Origin: Saccharibacter floricola DSM 15669
GTDB lineage: Bacteria; Pseudomonadota; Alphaproteobacteria; Acetobacterales; Acetobacteraceae
Assembly: GCF_000378165.1 (NCBI RefSeq)
Contig: NZ_KB899336.1
Span: 79,092-143,091, forward strand
Reading direction: 5' to 3'
Length of the DNA stretch: 64,000 nucleotides
The first letter of the stretch is position 1. The number at the start of each line of letters is the position of its first letter. Below are positions 25,541 through 34,154 of the stretch, in pieces. The notes beneath the pieces are model-generated. The model worked only from the letters and a program-made list of their open reading frames with translations. It was not told where the DNA came from and did not search any database. Both the position numbers and the translations under genes were made by a program.

Positions 25541-26728
25541 TTATTCAGCTGCAGAAGACTTCTGGGATTCAACATCCTTACCATTGACCCGCACACGTGG
25601 CCCACGGCTTGGCTTGCCCTTTGTTTCCAGACGTTCCATCTGCTCAGAAACTTGGGCATCGTAACCGTATTCTGCTGGGCGCTGATGAGCCAAAGAAATT
25701 TCAGGAGCCATCGGCTTCTCAGTCTCTGGCCCTGTGAGAGCAACCTTAATGAAGTGCCAAGGACGTTTCACCGCATCCATCACAGCGGTTGCCTCGTAAC
25801 CTGAGTGCACCATGCAGTCAGCGCATTTCTCATACGCGCCTGTGCCATAGTCATCCCAAGCTGTGTCTTCCATCAGCTCTTTAAAGGTTTTAGCGTAGCC
25901 TTCACCGAGCAGATAGCAAGGACGTTGCCACCCAAAGACGGTCCGCAATGGCTTCCCCCAAGGGGTGCATTTGTAATTCTCATTCCCCGCTAAGAAGTTG
26001 AGAAAGAGCGGAGACTGCGTAAAGCGCCATTTCTTCCCTTTCCCGTAACGGAAAATATCACGGAATAACGTCTTGGTTTTCTGACGGTTTAAGAAATGCT
26101 CTTGGTCAGGTGCACGCTCGTACGCATAACCCGGAGCCGTCATGACGCCATCAACGCCCATTTCCATCACTGAGTCAAAGAAATCAGCTGCCTTTTTAGG
26201 GTCAACTCCATCAAAGAACGTGCAGTTAATGGAAATGCGGAAACCTTTAGATTTCGCTAAACGAATCGCAGCAACAGCGCGCTCATACACACCATCTTGG
26301 CAGACAGACGAATCATGCATTTGCTGATCGCCGTCCAAATGAACATCCCATGAGAAAAACGGAGAAGGCTTATAATCCTTCAGCTTTTTCTCAAGAAGCA
26401 GCGCATTCGTGCACAGATAAACGTATTTTTTACGCTCAACCAGCCCTTCTACAATTTGAGGCATTTCTTTGTGCAGCAGCGGCTCCCCACCAGCGATGGC
26501 GATAATAGGAGCACCCGCTTCAGCATCAGCATCCAAACATTCTTGCAAGCTCATACGCTGGTTAAGAATTTTTGCTGGATAATCAATTTTACCACAGCCC
26601 GCGCAAGCCAGATTGCAGCGGAACAGCGGCTCAAGCATCAACACGAGCGGGTAACGCTTACGCCCTGTCAGATGCTGCTTGAGAACGTACCGTCCAACTC
26701 GGACAGCCTGCATTAAGGGTACGGCCAT
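25541..26728 (-). CDS. hpnH: Adenosyl-hopene transferase HpnH (radical SAM)
   Basis: Encodes 395 residues from ATG 26728, preceded by AGAGG with a short spacer; an upstream GTG at 26770 is less likely. The radical-SAM cluster CNLACAGCG (CxxxCxxC) sits near residues 42-50 and IAIAGGEPLLH is the SAM-binding GGEP motif. HpnH couples the 5'-deoxyadenosyl radical to diploptene, giving adenosylhopane, the first step of C35 bacteriohopanepolyol side-chain synthesis. The C-terminal ~50 residues are a variable charged tail. It is divergent from the hpnM gene across a 336-bp gap to its start, which holds no other gene I can support. Confidence 0.95.
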   Translation of the reverse strand: MAVPLMQAVRVGRYVLKQHLTGRKRYPLVLMLEPLFRCNLACAGCGKIDYPAKILNQRMSLQECLDADAEAGAPIIAIAGGEPLLHKEMPQIVEGLVERKKYVYLCTNALLLEKKLKDYKPSPFFSWDVHLDGDQQMHDSSVCQDGVYERAVAAIRLAKSKGFRISINCTFFDGVDPKKAADFFDSVMEMGVDGVMTAPGYAYERAPDQEHFLNRQKTKTLFRDIFRYGKGKKWRFTQSPLFLNFLAGNENYKCTPWGKPLRTVFGWQRPCYLLGEGYAKTFKELMEDTAWDDYGTGAYEKCADCMVHSGYEATAVMDAVKRPWHFIKVALTGPETEKPMAPEISLAHQRPAEYGYDAQVSEQMERLETKGKPSRGPRVRVNGKDVESQKSSAAE

Positions 26729-27064
26729 TATAATCCTCTGATCACTCTCTAGGGTTGCACTCCGGCGCACCCCGGATCTTTATGCTTAACCTCACGTAAC
26801 GACCGAGCGGGAAAATCGCACCTCCAGTCACATTCCCCAGCACTCGCTGAAGCCGGACCAGGTGCAGCCACGCGTCACCGACTACGGTAAACGCCACGTA
26901 ATATGGAGATGCTATACAATCTCGAGGATCGGTCCTTCAATGTCTTATCGCCATATTCTTGCAATAACTGTATCATATCTAACACAGCCCTAGACGTTAC
27001 TGCCCTTTAGGAGCAGCTTAGTGAGGAGAACCCCTTGCGAAAAATCCTACTTAGGAGGAAGAGC

Positions 27065-27733
27065 ATGTGCATGATTCGTTGTTTAATGACTGACACTATC
27101 CGTTCAACCCTACTTGCCAGTAGCCTTTTGGTGGCAGCAAGCGTGCCATTTTACCTGACCGCACCTCAAGCAGAAGCTGCGGCCACTGTGAACAACGCAG
27201 CACCGAACGCAGCTGTACAGACACTTTATGACGCTCTGCAACGCGCCCAATCTCGCGCAGGCATTCCAGAACGGCGCGCCATTATCGCTCCGGCTGTCGA
27301 TCAAGCCTTTGACCTCAACGCAATTCTGCGCCGCTCTATCGGCTTGCGCTATGACCGTTTGAGTGATGGGGAGCGTGCCCAGCTGCTCGGAGCCTTCCGA
27401 ACATTCACGATCGCGCGCTATGCAGCAACCTTTAAGCCTGGCTCGGAAGCCGCTTTTTCCGTTACCGCCGGCACAGACCCCAACCCAACGGGCGGTGTGA
27501 TCCTTCATACCTCTCTCCGCGGGAAATCAGACCCAGCAAGCGAAGCAACGCCCATTGACTATGTGATGACACAAACCCCACAAGGTTGGCGTATTACAGA
27601 CGTTCTCCTTGACGGACATATTAGCCAGGTAGGGGCTCAACGCTCTGATTTTAAAACCATTTTCGGACAAGGCGGAGCACGCGGTCTCGCTCAGTCCCTA
27701 ACGACTAAGGCTGATAATTTCTTACATGAATAA
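27065..27733 (+). CDS. hpnM: Hopanoid biosynthesis-associated protein HpnM (MlaC/Ttg2D-like)
   Basis: Encodes 222 residues from ATG 27065, preceded by AGGAGG with a 6-nt spacer; this beats the earlier TTG at 27035. A signal peptide is visible (SLLVAASVPFYLTAPQAEA). The mature protein has the MlaC-type layout: DQAFDLNAILRRSIGLRYDRLSDGERAQLLGAFRTFTIARYAATF, then TPIDYVMTQTPQGWRITDVLLDGHISQVGAQRSDF. Relatives are periplasmic carriers moving lipids to or from the outer membrane. Its position next to hpnI fits a role in hopanoid trafficking; this is inferred. A hairpin terminator follows. Confidence 0.88.
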   Translation: MCMIRCLMTDTIRSTLLASSLLVAASVPFYLTAPQAEAAATVNNAAPNAAVQTLYDALQRAQSRAGIPERRAIIAPAVDQAFDLNAILRRSIGLRYDRLSDGERAQLLGAFRTFTIARYAATFKPGSEAAFSVTAGTDPNPTGGVILHTSLRGKSDPASEATPIDYVMTQTPQGWRITDVLLDGHISQVGAQRSDFKTIFGQGGARGLAQSLTTKADNFLHE

Positions 27734-27749
27734 GACCGCTCATGCCACA

Positions 27750-27780
27750 CAGCACTGCCTTCTCAAACAAGGCAGTGCTG
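27750..27780 (+). terminator. Hairpin terminator after hpnM
   Basis: CAGCACTGCCTT (27750-27761) pairs perfectly with AAGGCAGTGCTG (27769-27780) across a 7-nt loop. A moderately T-rich tail follows (CTTATCTTCACTTT). It lies 16 nt after the hpnM stop and before hpnI. Confidence 0.75.
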
Positions 27781-27842
27781 CTTATCTTCACTTTATAGCG
27801 CCTCGTTGCCTTTATAGTTCCAAATCAGGATAGCGTTGCGCC

Positions 27843-29111
27843 ATGCTGCCATTTCTTTCGTCTGTATCGTTCATCAGTGGTGCCTTATCTGTTGCTGGGC
27901 AATGTCAGAGCCTTTTAGGCTCTGTTTTGCTTTCCCGCTTTGTTCACCTCCGCAACAGAGAAGAACACTCTGCGCCATTTAAAACAGACGATCACGCAGC
28001 CTCTTGGCCCAAAATTAGTGTTCTCAAACCCCTTCATGGGGACGAACCTCTCCTTGAGGAGGCGCTAGAAAGCTTCTTCAAGCAAGATTATCCAGAATAT
28101 GAGCTTGTATTTGGTGTTCAGCGCACTGACGACCCAGCACTTGCCGTTATCGAACGCCTCCGCACACGTTATCCGGCCCAGCCTGTTTTTGTTGTATGCG
28201 ATTCGACCGATCATGGCCCTAACCGTAAGGTTGGTAATCTCATCAATATGCAGCAGGCCTGCCATCATGATGTCTTTGTTATTTCAGACTCAGATATTCA
28301 TGTGGAGCCTCAGTATCTGCGCCATATCGCGTCAACCTTGCTCCAGTCCGAAACACAGCTTGTGACCACTTTGTACGCGGGCCTACCTGCAAGCACACAA
28401 CTGGCACGTCTCTTTGGGGCGCATAGTATCAACGCCAATTTTCTCCCCGGTGTGATGATGTCCCGCCTTTTAGGACGGCAAGACTGTTTGGGAGCCACCA
28501 TGGCCCTCACCCGCCAACGTCTTGACGAAGTCGGCGGTTTTACATCTCTTGTGGCCCATATTGCCGATGATTCAGAACTGGGAAATCGTATTCTCCGCCA
28601 ACAAGGGACCATTGCCCTGGCCCCTACCTTATGTCTCACCACCGTAGCGGAAAATAATTTTCGTGAGCTTATTAGCCACGAAATTCGTTGGGGACGTACA
28701 GTGCGCAGCATTGAACCAGTTGGTTATGCCTGCTCTTCTCTGCAACTTCCCCTTTTTTGGGCTACTCTTTGTGTCGCCTTTGCCCCAACCTCCCCTCTAT
28801 CGTGGGGCCTCTTCATCGGGGGATGGCTTTTGCGCAGCTTCACAACGCAGCACACAGCCCGTTTGACGAAATGCTCTCTTCCCGGCATTTTCCCGTATCT
28901 CGTTTTGCGTGATTGGCTTTCTGCCGCCGTGATGCTTGCCAGTGCATGTGGCTCACGCGTTGCATGGCGCGGCCGAACAGTCCATATCACTCGCAACACA
29001 ACGCACACATCGTCGCGTCGTCATACACACACACCACCCGACCCTTCCTCTCCGACCGTCAACGGACCCGGCGTCGACAGGTCAGACATCAACAGGAGCG
29101 TCCGATCATGA
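27843..29111 (+). CDS. hpnI: Hopanoid glycosyltransferase HpnI
   Basis: Encodes 422 residues. A GT2 domain shows VLKPLHGDEPLLEEALESFFKQDYPEYELVFGVQ, the DxD-type SDSDIHVEPQYL near residue 145, and the late IADDSELGNRIL. One N-terminal hydrophobic helix and several C-terminal helices (SLQLPLFWATLCVAFAP and beyond) place it in the membrane. HpnI transfers N-acetylglucosamine to bacteriohopanetetrol. The tail after about residue 380 is rich in His, Thr, Pro and Ser and looks unstructured. Its TGA stop overlaps the hpnJ start (ATGA at 29108-29111), so the two are translationally coupled. Confidence 0.94.
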   Translation: MLPFLSSVSFISGALSVAGQCQSLLGSVLLSRFVHLRNREEHSAPFKTDDHAASWPKISVLKPLHGDEPLLEEALESFFKQDYPEYELVFGVQRTDDPALAVIERLRTRYPAQPVFVVCDSTDHGPNRKVGNLINMQQACHHDVFVISDSDIHVEPQYLRHIASTLLQSETQLVTTLYAGLPASTQLARLFGAHSINANFLPGVMMSRLLGRQDCLGATMALTRQRLDEVGGFTSLVAHIADDSELGNRILRQQGTIALAPTLCLTTVAENNFRELISHEIRWGRTVRSIEPVGYACSSLQLPLFWATLCVAFAPTSPLSWGLFIGGWLLRSFTTQHTARLTKCSLPGIFPYLVLRDWLSAAVMLASACGSRVAWRGRTVHITRNTTHTSSRRHTHTPPDPSSPTVNGPGVDRSDINRSVRS

Positions 29112-30532
29112 TGAGAACTCTTTTCCTTCAGCCCCCGTCATTTGATGGATTCGATGGCGGGGCGGGGTCACGTTATCAAGCTAAACGTGAAATTCGCTCT
29201 TTCTGGTATCCAACATGGCTCGCACAGCCTGCCGCACTCGTTCCGGGTTCTCGTCTTATTGACGCTCCACCGGCCAAGATGGGCATGGGGCCCATTCTTG
29301 AGGATGTGAAAAATCGTGATCTGGTGATCATGCATACCTCCACACCCTCGTTTAATTCCGACGTACGCGTTGCACGCATGCTCAAGGACGTTAATCCGAA
29401 GCTTAAAATTGGGATGGTCGGTGCAAAAGTCGCCGTGCAACCCAATGAGAGCCTTGCCCAGGGTGAACCGATTGATTTCGTCGCGCGTAATGAGTTCGAC
29501 TTCACCATTAAGGACATTGCTGAAGGCAAGCCGTTTGCTGAAGTGGACGGGATCACATGGCGCAATGATGATGGCGAGATCATCACCAATAAGGATCGTG
29601 AGATCATTGAAGATATGGACTGCCTGCCCTTCGTGACAGAAGTCTATAAGCGTGACCTCAAGATTGAAGACTACTTCATCGGCTATCTCAAGCACCCCTA
29701 TATCTCCATCTATACAGGGCGTGGTTGTAAGTCACGCTGCTCTTTCTGCCTGTGGCCGCAAACGGTTGGTGGGCACCGTTACCGCACGCGCAGCCCAGAG
29801 CATGTCGCAGCAGAAATTCGCCTCGCGAAGCAATATTTCCCGCAGGTCAAAGAATTCTTCTTTGATGATGACACCTTCACCGATGACCTTCCACGTGCAG
29901 AAGCTATTGCCCGTGAACTTGGGAAGATGAACATCACATGGTCTTGTAACGCAAAGGCCAATGTGCCTTACAAGACCTTGAAAATTCTACGTGATAACGG
30001 GCTGCGCCTTCTTCTTGTTGGGTATGAAAGCGGCAATCAGCAAATCCTTCACAACATTAAGAAGGGGATGCGCATTGAGGTTGCCCGTGAGTTTACTGAA
30101 AACTGTCGCAAACTCGGGATCAAGATTCACGGAACCTTCATTGTTGGCCTTCCGGGGGAAACACAGGAGACAATCCGCGAATCGATCAATTTTGCTAAAG
30201 AGATCAACCCACATACCCTTCAGGTTTCTCTCGCAGCACCCTATCCGGGCACGTTGCTGCATAAGCAAGCAACAGAAAATGGTTGGTTCAATGAATCTGA
30301 AGCTGAGCTGATTGATGATGACGGTGTGCAGATCGCACCACTGCATTATCCTCACCTCTCTCATGAAGAAATCTTCAAAAGTGTTGAGACCTTCTATCGG
30401 GAATTCTATTTCCGTCCATCCAAGATCTTCTCCATTCTCAATGAGATGATCCGTGACCCACAAATGATGAAACGTCGCTTGCGTGAAGGTGTGGAGTTCT
30501 TCCAATTCCTGCGCCAACGTCACACATCCTAA
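29108..30532 (+). CDS. hpnJ: Hopanoid radical SAM protein HpnJ
   Basis: Encodes 474 residues from ATG 29108, which overlaps the hpnI stop; AGGAG lies 9 nt upstream. A B12-binding-like N-terminal domain (about 1-190) is followed by the radical-SAM cluster GCKSRCSFC near residues 205-213 (CxxxCxxC) and TFIVGLPGETQETIRESI in the later part. HpnJ contracts the glucosamine ring of glucosaminyl-bacteriohopanetetrol to the cyclitol ether. It acts after HpnI and HpnK, although here hpnK comes after it. A terminator follows at 30566. Confidence 0.95.
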   Translation: MMRTLFLQPPSFDGFDGGAGSRYQAKREIRSFWYPTWLAQPAALVPGSRLIDAPPAKMGMGPILEDVKNRDLVIMHTSTPSFNSDVRVARMLKDVNPKLKIGMVGAKVAVQPNESLAQGEPIDFVARNEFDFTIKDIAEGKPFAEVDGITWRNDDGEIITNKDREIIEDMDCLPFVTEVYKRDLKIEDYFIGYLKHPYISIYTGRGCKSRCSFCLWPQTVGGHRYRTRSPEHVAAEIRLAKQYFPQVKEFFFDDDTFTDDLPRAEAIARELGKMNITWSCNAKANVPYKTLKILRDNGLRLLLVGYESGNQQILHNIKKGMRIEVAREFTENCRKLGIKIHGTFIVGLPGETQETIRESINFAKEINPHTLQVSLAAPYPGTLLHKQATENGWFNESEAELIDDDGVQIAPLHYPHLSHEEIFKSVETFYREFYFRPSKIFSILNEMIRDPQMMKRRLREGVEFFQFLRQRHTS

Positions 30533-30565
30533 AAGGCGCGGCGTTACCTCACGTCTCACCATGAT

Positions 30566-30600
30566 AAAGGGGGGATGGCTGTCAGCCTTCCCCCTTTTTT
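30566..30600 (+). terminator. Rho-independent terminator after hpnJ
   Basis: AAAGGGGG...GGCT and AGCC...CCCCCTTTTTT form a GC-rich stem with small mismatches around GTC, ending in a run of T. It lies 34 nt after the hpnJ stop and only 26 nt before the hpnK start, so hpnK expression may depend on read-through. Confidence 0.85.
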
Positions 30601-30625
30601 AGCGCTTTGATGAACGAGTTCTCCA

Positions 30626-31468
30626 ATGGCTTCTTCCCCGCTTTCCCCCCGTCGCGCCATCATTTCAGCCGATGATTTCGGTATGAGTTATGAGGTTAAC
30701 GAAGCCATTGAATGCGCTCATCGTAACGGTGTGCTCACCACGACCAGTCTCATGGTCGCTGCACCCGCTGCTGAAGATGCGCTTAGGCGGGCACGCCGCC
30801 TTCCCTCTCTCAAGGTCGGCCTGCATCTTGTCACGATTGAAGGGGATTCAGTCTTAAAGCTGCCTGCTATTACGGATGACGATGGGTGGTTTGGCCGCGA
30901 CCAGCTCAAGCTCGGGGTAGAGTATTTTTTCTCTCCACGCGCACGTTCTGCCATGAAACGCGAGATTGAGGCACAGTTCCGCGCCTTTTCACGTACGGGA
31001 ATCCCTCTTGATCACGCGAATGCTCATAAGCATATGCACCTCCACCCCACTATTGGACGGATGCTAATTGAAACAGGACAGGTGCATGGCCTTAAAGCAG
31101 TACGCACCCCTGCTGAACCCGCCGCACCTTTGGGGATGCAGACCTCCATAGGAGACCGCGCCCTCTGGTACTGGACGCATTTGCTCCGTGCTCAGATTCG
31201 TCACGCAAAGATGAAAACGAACGACTCATGCTTTGGCTTGCGTTGGTCTGGCCATATGACCCCACAACGCATTCAAAGCCTCATTCCCCGCCTTCCTGCC
31301 GGAGTGAGTGAAATTTACTTTCATCCCGCAACCGCACAAAATGCCTCAATGGCAGCACTCATGCCTGGCTATGATCAGGAAGGGGAACTTGCCGCATTGC
31401 TCGCCCCCCAAACGCGGGAGCTTCTTGAGCAACACAGCATTCAGCCCATCGGCTGGAGTGACCTTTAA
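30626..31468 (+). CDS. hpnK: Hopanoid N-acetylglucosaminyl deacetylase HpnK (ChbG/YdjC family)
   Basis: Encodes 280 residues. The start RRAIISADDFGMSYEVNEAI carries the metal-binding Asp pair of the YdjC/ChbG fold, GLHLVTIEG the first His, and LDHANAHKHMHLHPTI the His-rich metal site. HpnK removes the acetyl group from N-acetylglucosaminyl-bacteriohopanetetrol. The hpnI and hpnJ genes directly upstream make this specific assignment secure. The hpnK stop overlaps the stop of the convergent PfkB kinase by 4 bp. Confidence 0.93.
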   Translation: MASSPLSPRRAIISADDFGMSYEVNEAIECAHRNGVLTTTSLMVAAPAAEDALRRARRLPSLKVGLHLVTIEGDSVLKLPAITDDDGWFGRDQLKLGVEYFFSPRARSAMKREIEAQFRAFSRTGIPLDHANAHKHMHLHPTIGRMLIETGQVHGLKAVRTPAEPAAPLGMQTSIGDRALWYWTHLLRAQIRHAKMKTNDSCFGLRWSGHMTPQRIQSLIPRLPAGVSEIYFHPATAQNASMAALMPGYDQEGELAALLAPQTRELLEQHSIQPIGWSDL

Positions 31469-32466
31469 ACGCTCAGGTCAAAAGATTCATCGGGACGAGC
31501 CCCTAGGCGGGTAATCACCGCTCCTGCTGCTTTATTGCCCAGATCCACACATTCTGGCAGCGTTTTGTCACGGCTATAACCCGCAAGGAAACCCGCCGCA
31601 AACGCATCGCCCGCTCCCGTTGTATCGACAACATTCACCGGCTGTGTAGGCACGTCATGGCGCTCCTGCCCCGTTTGCACAACGGCACCATCTGCACCAC
31701 GTGTTACCACCACCAGCGCAACATCCTGAGCCGCCCGCTTAAGCGCCTCATCAAAAGATTCGGTTTCATAAAGGGCTAGAATTTCAGCTTCATTCGCAAA
31801 AAGAATATCAATCGACTCTTTTACCAAACGACGGAATGCTGCGTGATGACGCTGAATGCAAAAACTATCAGACAACGTTAAGGCTGTTTTACGCCCTGCT
31901 TTATGCGCAAGCTCTGCTGCGCGATAAAACGCCTCTTGTGCATGTGGCCGATCAAAGAGATATCCTTCCAGATACGTCACGGCAGACTGAGCGACAATGT
32001 CTTCCTGCACATCGCTCGGTGTGAATTCAACGCAGGCTCCCAGATAGGTAAACATGGTGCGTTGCCCATCAGGCGTCACCAACACGATACAACGCGCTGT
32101 TGGAATCTCCTCTTGCCCATCCGTTTTTTTCAGCGGATAAGACGGGAAGGCAATGCTCTGTGCGTGCATATCACGGGTGAAATCATCACCAGCGTGATCA
32201 TCTGCGACCTTGCCCAAATAAGCTGTCTGAGTTCCCATCCGTGCGGCAACAACGGCCGTGTTGGCAGCAGACCCCCCACCAGATACATGCTCAATAGACA
32301 CGCGTTGTTGAATTTTTGCCATCGTCTCTGTGTCAATGAGCGTCATACTGCCAGCTGTTGCCCCGAGCTCTGTGATAACATTCGCATCAACAGAGGCCAG
32401 CATATCAACAATGGCATTACCCACACATAAAAGATCATAACGTGCTGGTTGAGCAGGATGAGACAT
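31465..32466 (-). CDS. PfkB-family carbohydrate/nucleoside kinase (adenosine kinase-like)
   Basis: Encodes 333 residues. The PfkB signature 1 is seen in VSGGGSAANTAVVAARMG near 62-79 and signature 2 in VVDTTGAGDAFAAGFLAGYS near 285-305, with the catalytic Asp in GAGD. The start YDLLCVGNAIVDMLASV and the GSMTLID segment match adenosine kinase-like members common in Alphaproteobacteria. ATP-dependent phosphorylation of a ribose-containing substrate is inferred; adenosine or fructose and ribokinase-type sugars cannot be separated by eye. It is convergent with hpnK. Confidence 0.88.
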   Translation of the reverse strand: MSHPAQPARYDLLCVGNAIVDMLASVDANVITELGATAGSMTLIDTETMAKIQQRVSIEHVSGGGSAANTAVVAARMGTQTAYLGKVADDHAGDDFTRDMHAQSIAFPSYPLKKTDGQEEIPTARCIVLVTPDGQRTMFTYLGACVEFTPSDVQEDIVAQSAVTYLEGYLFDRPHAQEAFYRAAELAHKAGRKTALTLSDSFCIQRHHAAFRRLVKESIDILFANEAEILALYETESFDEALKRAAQDVALVVVTRGADGAVVQTGQERHDVPTQPVNVVDTTGAGDAFAAGFLAGYSRDKTLPECVDLGNKAAGAVITRLGARPDESFDLSV

Positions 32467-32756
32467 AAGCGTTCCACTTTATCTGAGAGAATAAGGAATA
32501 AGCCGCACCATACCGCCCCCATCGGTCAAATCAACGGATAAGGAGCGAATGAGCCGAAAAGATCACCATAAGCTCGGAAAAACTCTTTTCTATCACGAGA
32601 GTCGCTTGTCGCACCCTACAAGACGCGTATAAGATTTTCTTCACCTATCCTGTCTATAAGTGAATCCATTCATCATCTTATCAGGATATCACTCTGGATC
32701 TCGTCCATCTTCTTTCCATTACCCCATAAGCATGGGGGACATATAGCGAGGTAGCC

Positions 32757-33347
32757 TTGCTTACACCTTCTTCTCAGAACGATAGCTCTACGTCCCACAG
32801 TTCTGGGGACTCCACCCCGCAACACCCTACGACTCCACGGAGCTCAGGCTCCTTACGAAATGCTAGAGATAATATGTCCCTCTCGACATCCCGCTCTCCG
32901 TCCTTAGCGGCACGTGCTCGTCAACGTCCGTCCGACCTCCACCATGATGGGCGCCCTAAACATAATTTCTCCCGCACGCTCGTCATCCATCGTGGCATAC
33001 ATATTCAAGGGGTCGTCCAAGACGTTGAAAAACTAGTCGTGGAAGGCACGATGGAAACCGACCATTTAACAGCCAAAGAACTCGTCATCGCCCATGGCGG
33101 CCGCTTCCAAGGCACAGCTGATATTGAAGTCGCTGAAATTTCTGGAATTCTTGACGGTGAACTCACCGCCAAAGCGAGTCTACAAGTCTGTGCGACAGGA
33201 CGCCTCAACGGCAATGCAGCTTGTCGTCGTCTGCAGGTCGAAGATGGTGGTGAGATCAGCGGCAAGATTGAAATGCTCTCAACCATTCCTCAAACCAAAA
33301 TCTCCAAAGAAGATGAGACTGACAACGAGCACGAAAGTCAGGAGTAA
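32757..33347 (+). CDS. Bactofilin (polymer-forming cytoskeletal protein)
   Basis: Encodes 196 residues if it starts at TTG 32757, which has GAGG 5 nt upstream; an ATG at 32874 would give a shorter 157-residue form. The N-terminal ~75 residues are Ser/Pro/Arg-rich and disordered. The bactofilin domain spans about 78-175, with the repeating IHIQGVVQDVEKLVVEGTM, FQGTADIEVAEISGILDGELTAKASLQV and RLNGNAACRRLQVEDGGEISG pattern of a beta-helix. Bactofilins form membrane-associated filaments that localise cell-wall or morphology factors. The gene stands alone with its own 290-bp upstream region and a terminator. Confidence 0.92.
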   Translation: MLTPSSQNDSSTSHSSGDSTPQHPTTPRSSGSLRNARDNMSLSTSRSPSLAARARQRPSDLHHDGRPKHNFSRTLVIHRGIHIQGVVQDVEKLVVEGTMETDHLTAKELVIAHGGRFQGTADIEVAEISGILDGELTAKASLQVCATGRLNGNAACRRLQVEDGGEISGKIEMLSTIPQTKISKEDETDNEHESQE

Positions 33348-33350
33348 TTA

Positions 33351-33378
33351 AAAAGCCGCCCTTGAAAGGGCGGCTTTT
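33351..33378. terminator. Terminator between bactofilin gene and gcrA
   Basis: AAAAGCCGCCC (33351-33361) pairs perfectly with GGGCGGCTTTT (33368-33378) around TTGAAA. With A-run and T-run on either side it can serve both convergent genes. Confidence 0.9.
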
Positions 33379-33403
33379 CCATCGTACCGTTCTAAGCTTA
33401 CGT

Positions 33404-34024
33404 CTAATGACGTCGATCGCGAATCTTTACATACGCAACAGCCGCATGCTCTGCACAATAAGGCTTTCCTGGTAAAGGCGTTGCCCCGCAAAAGTGAAAC
33501 CCTGGCGTGCCCGGATCACCATGCGGCCATTGGCACGATGGGCCACGGCGCGTTGCACGATCCATCGCTTCCCGCACACGACGAGGCGGCGCCATCTTCC
33601 GTGGTGGTGCAACCGGACGTGTCGGCTCAGTCGACGCTGTCGTTGCCCGTGATGCAGCTGGTTTTGTAGGGGCAGCCCCTTTCTCACCGGAAACAGCCGC
33701 TGGAGAGGAAGGCGCTTCCTTAGCAGCAGAGACCTTTTTCTCCTCAGAAGACGGAGCACTCTTGCCGCCTTCTAAAGGCAAGCTTGCAGTTTCTTGCGAT
33801 GTTTTCTTTTTACGTGATGTTGTGCTCCGCTTGCGTGGAGGCGTGCTCCCATCCTCAGAAGAGCGATTACGAATAGGCGACGGACGGGGAGGAAGCTCCA
33901 GACGATGCGCCTTCCCAACAACAGCATTCTTCGTAATGGAAAGCTGACGGCCAATCTCAGCCGTCGATAACCCCTGACTCCATAAATCCCGAAGTCTGGC
34001 GATCAGTTCCTCTGTCCATTCCAT
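33404..34024 (-). CDS. gcrA: GcrA cell-cycle regulator
   Basis: Encodes 206 residues from ATG 34024, with AGGAG 9 nt upstream. The N-terminal DNA-binding helix-turn-helix MEWTEELIARLRDLWSQGLS, TAEIGRQLSITKNAVVGKAHRLEL is the hallmark of GcrA, which works with sigma-70 and CcrM-methylated GANTC promoters. A long Lys/Ser/Ala/Pro-rich linker (about 55-160) is followed by a C-terminal Cys/His-containing end, CQWPHGDPGTPGFHFCG and KPYCAEHA, which contacts RNA polymerase. The linker is unusually low in complexity but in frame. Confidence 0.93.
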   Translation of the reverse strand: MEWTEELIARLRDLWSQGLSTAEIGRQLSITKNAVVGKAHRLELPPRPSPIRNRSSEDGSTPPRKRSTTSRKKKTSQETASLPLEGGKSAPSSEEKKVSAAKEAPSSPAAVSGEKGAAPTKPAASRATTASTEPTRPVAPPRKMAPPRRVREAMDRATRRGPSCQWPHGDPGTPGFHFCGATPLPGKPYCAEHAAVAYVKIRDRRH

Positions 34025-34154
34025 AGCCTTCGGCTCCTCTCCCACTTAATGATTGATCTCACAATGATCGCACATCGTAAGACATCGTCCTATAATACCA
34101 CAAAGCAGGCCCTATATCTGTTAACACTTTGATACCTGCTCTTTTAAAAACGCG

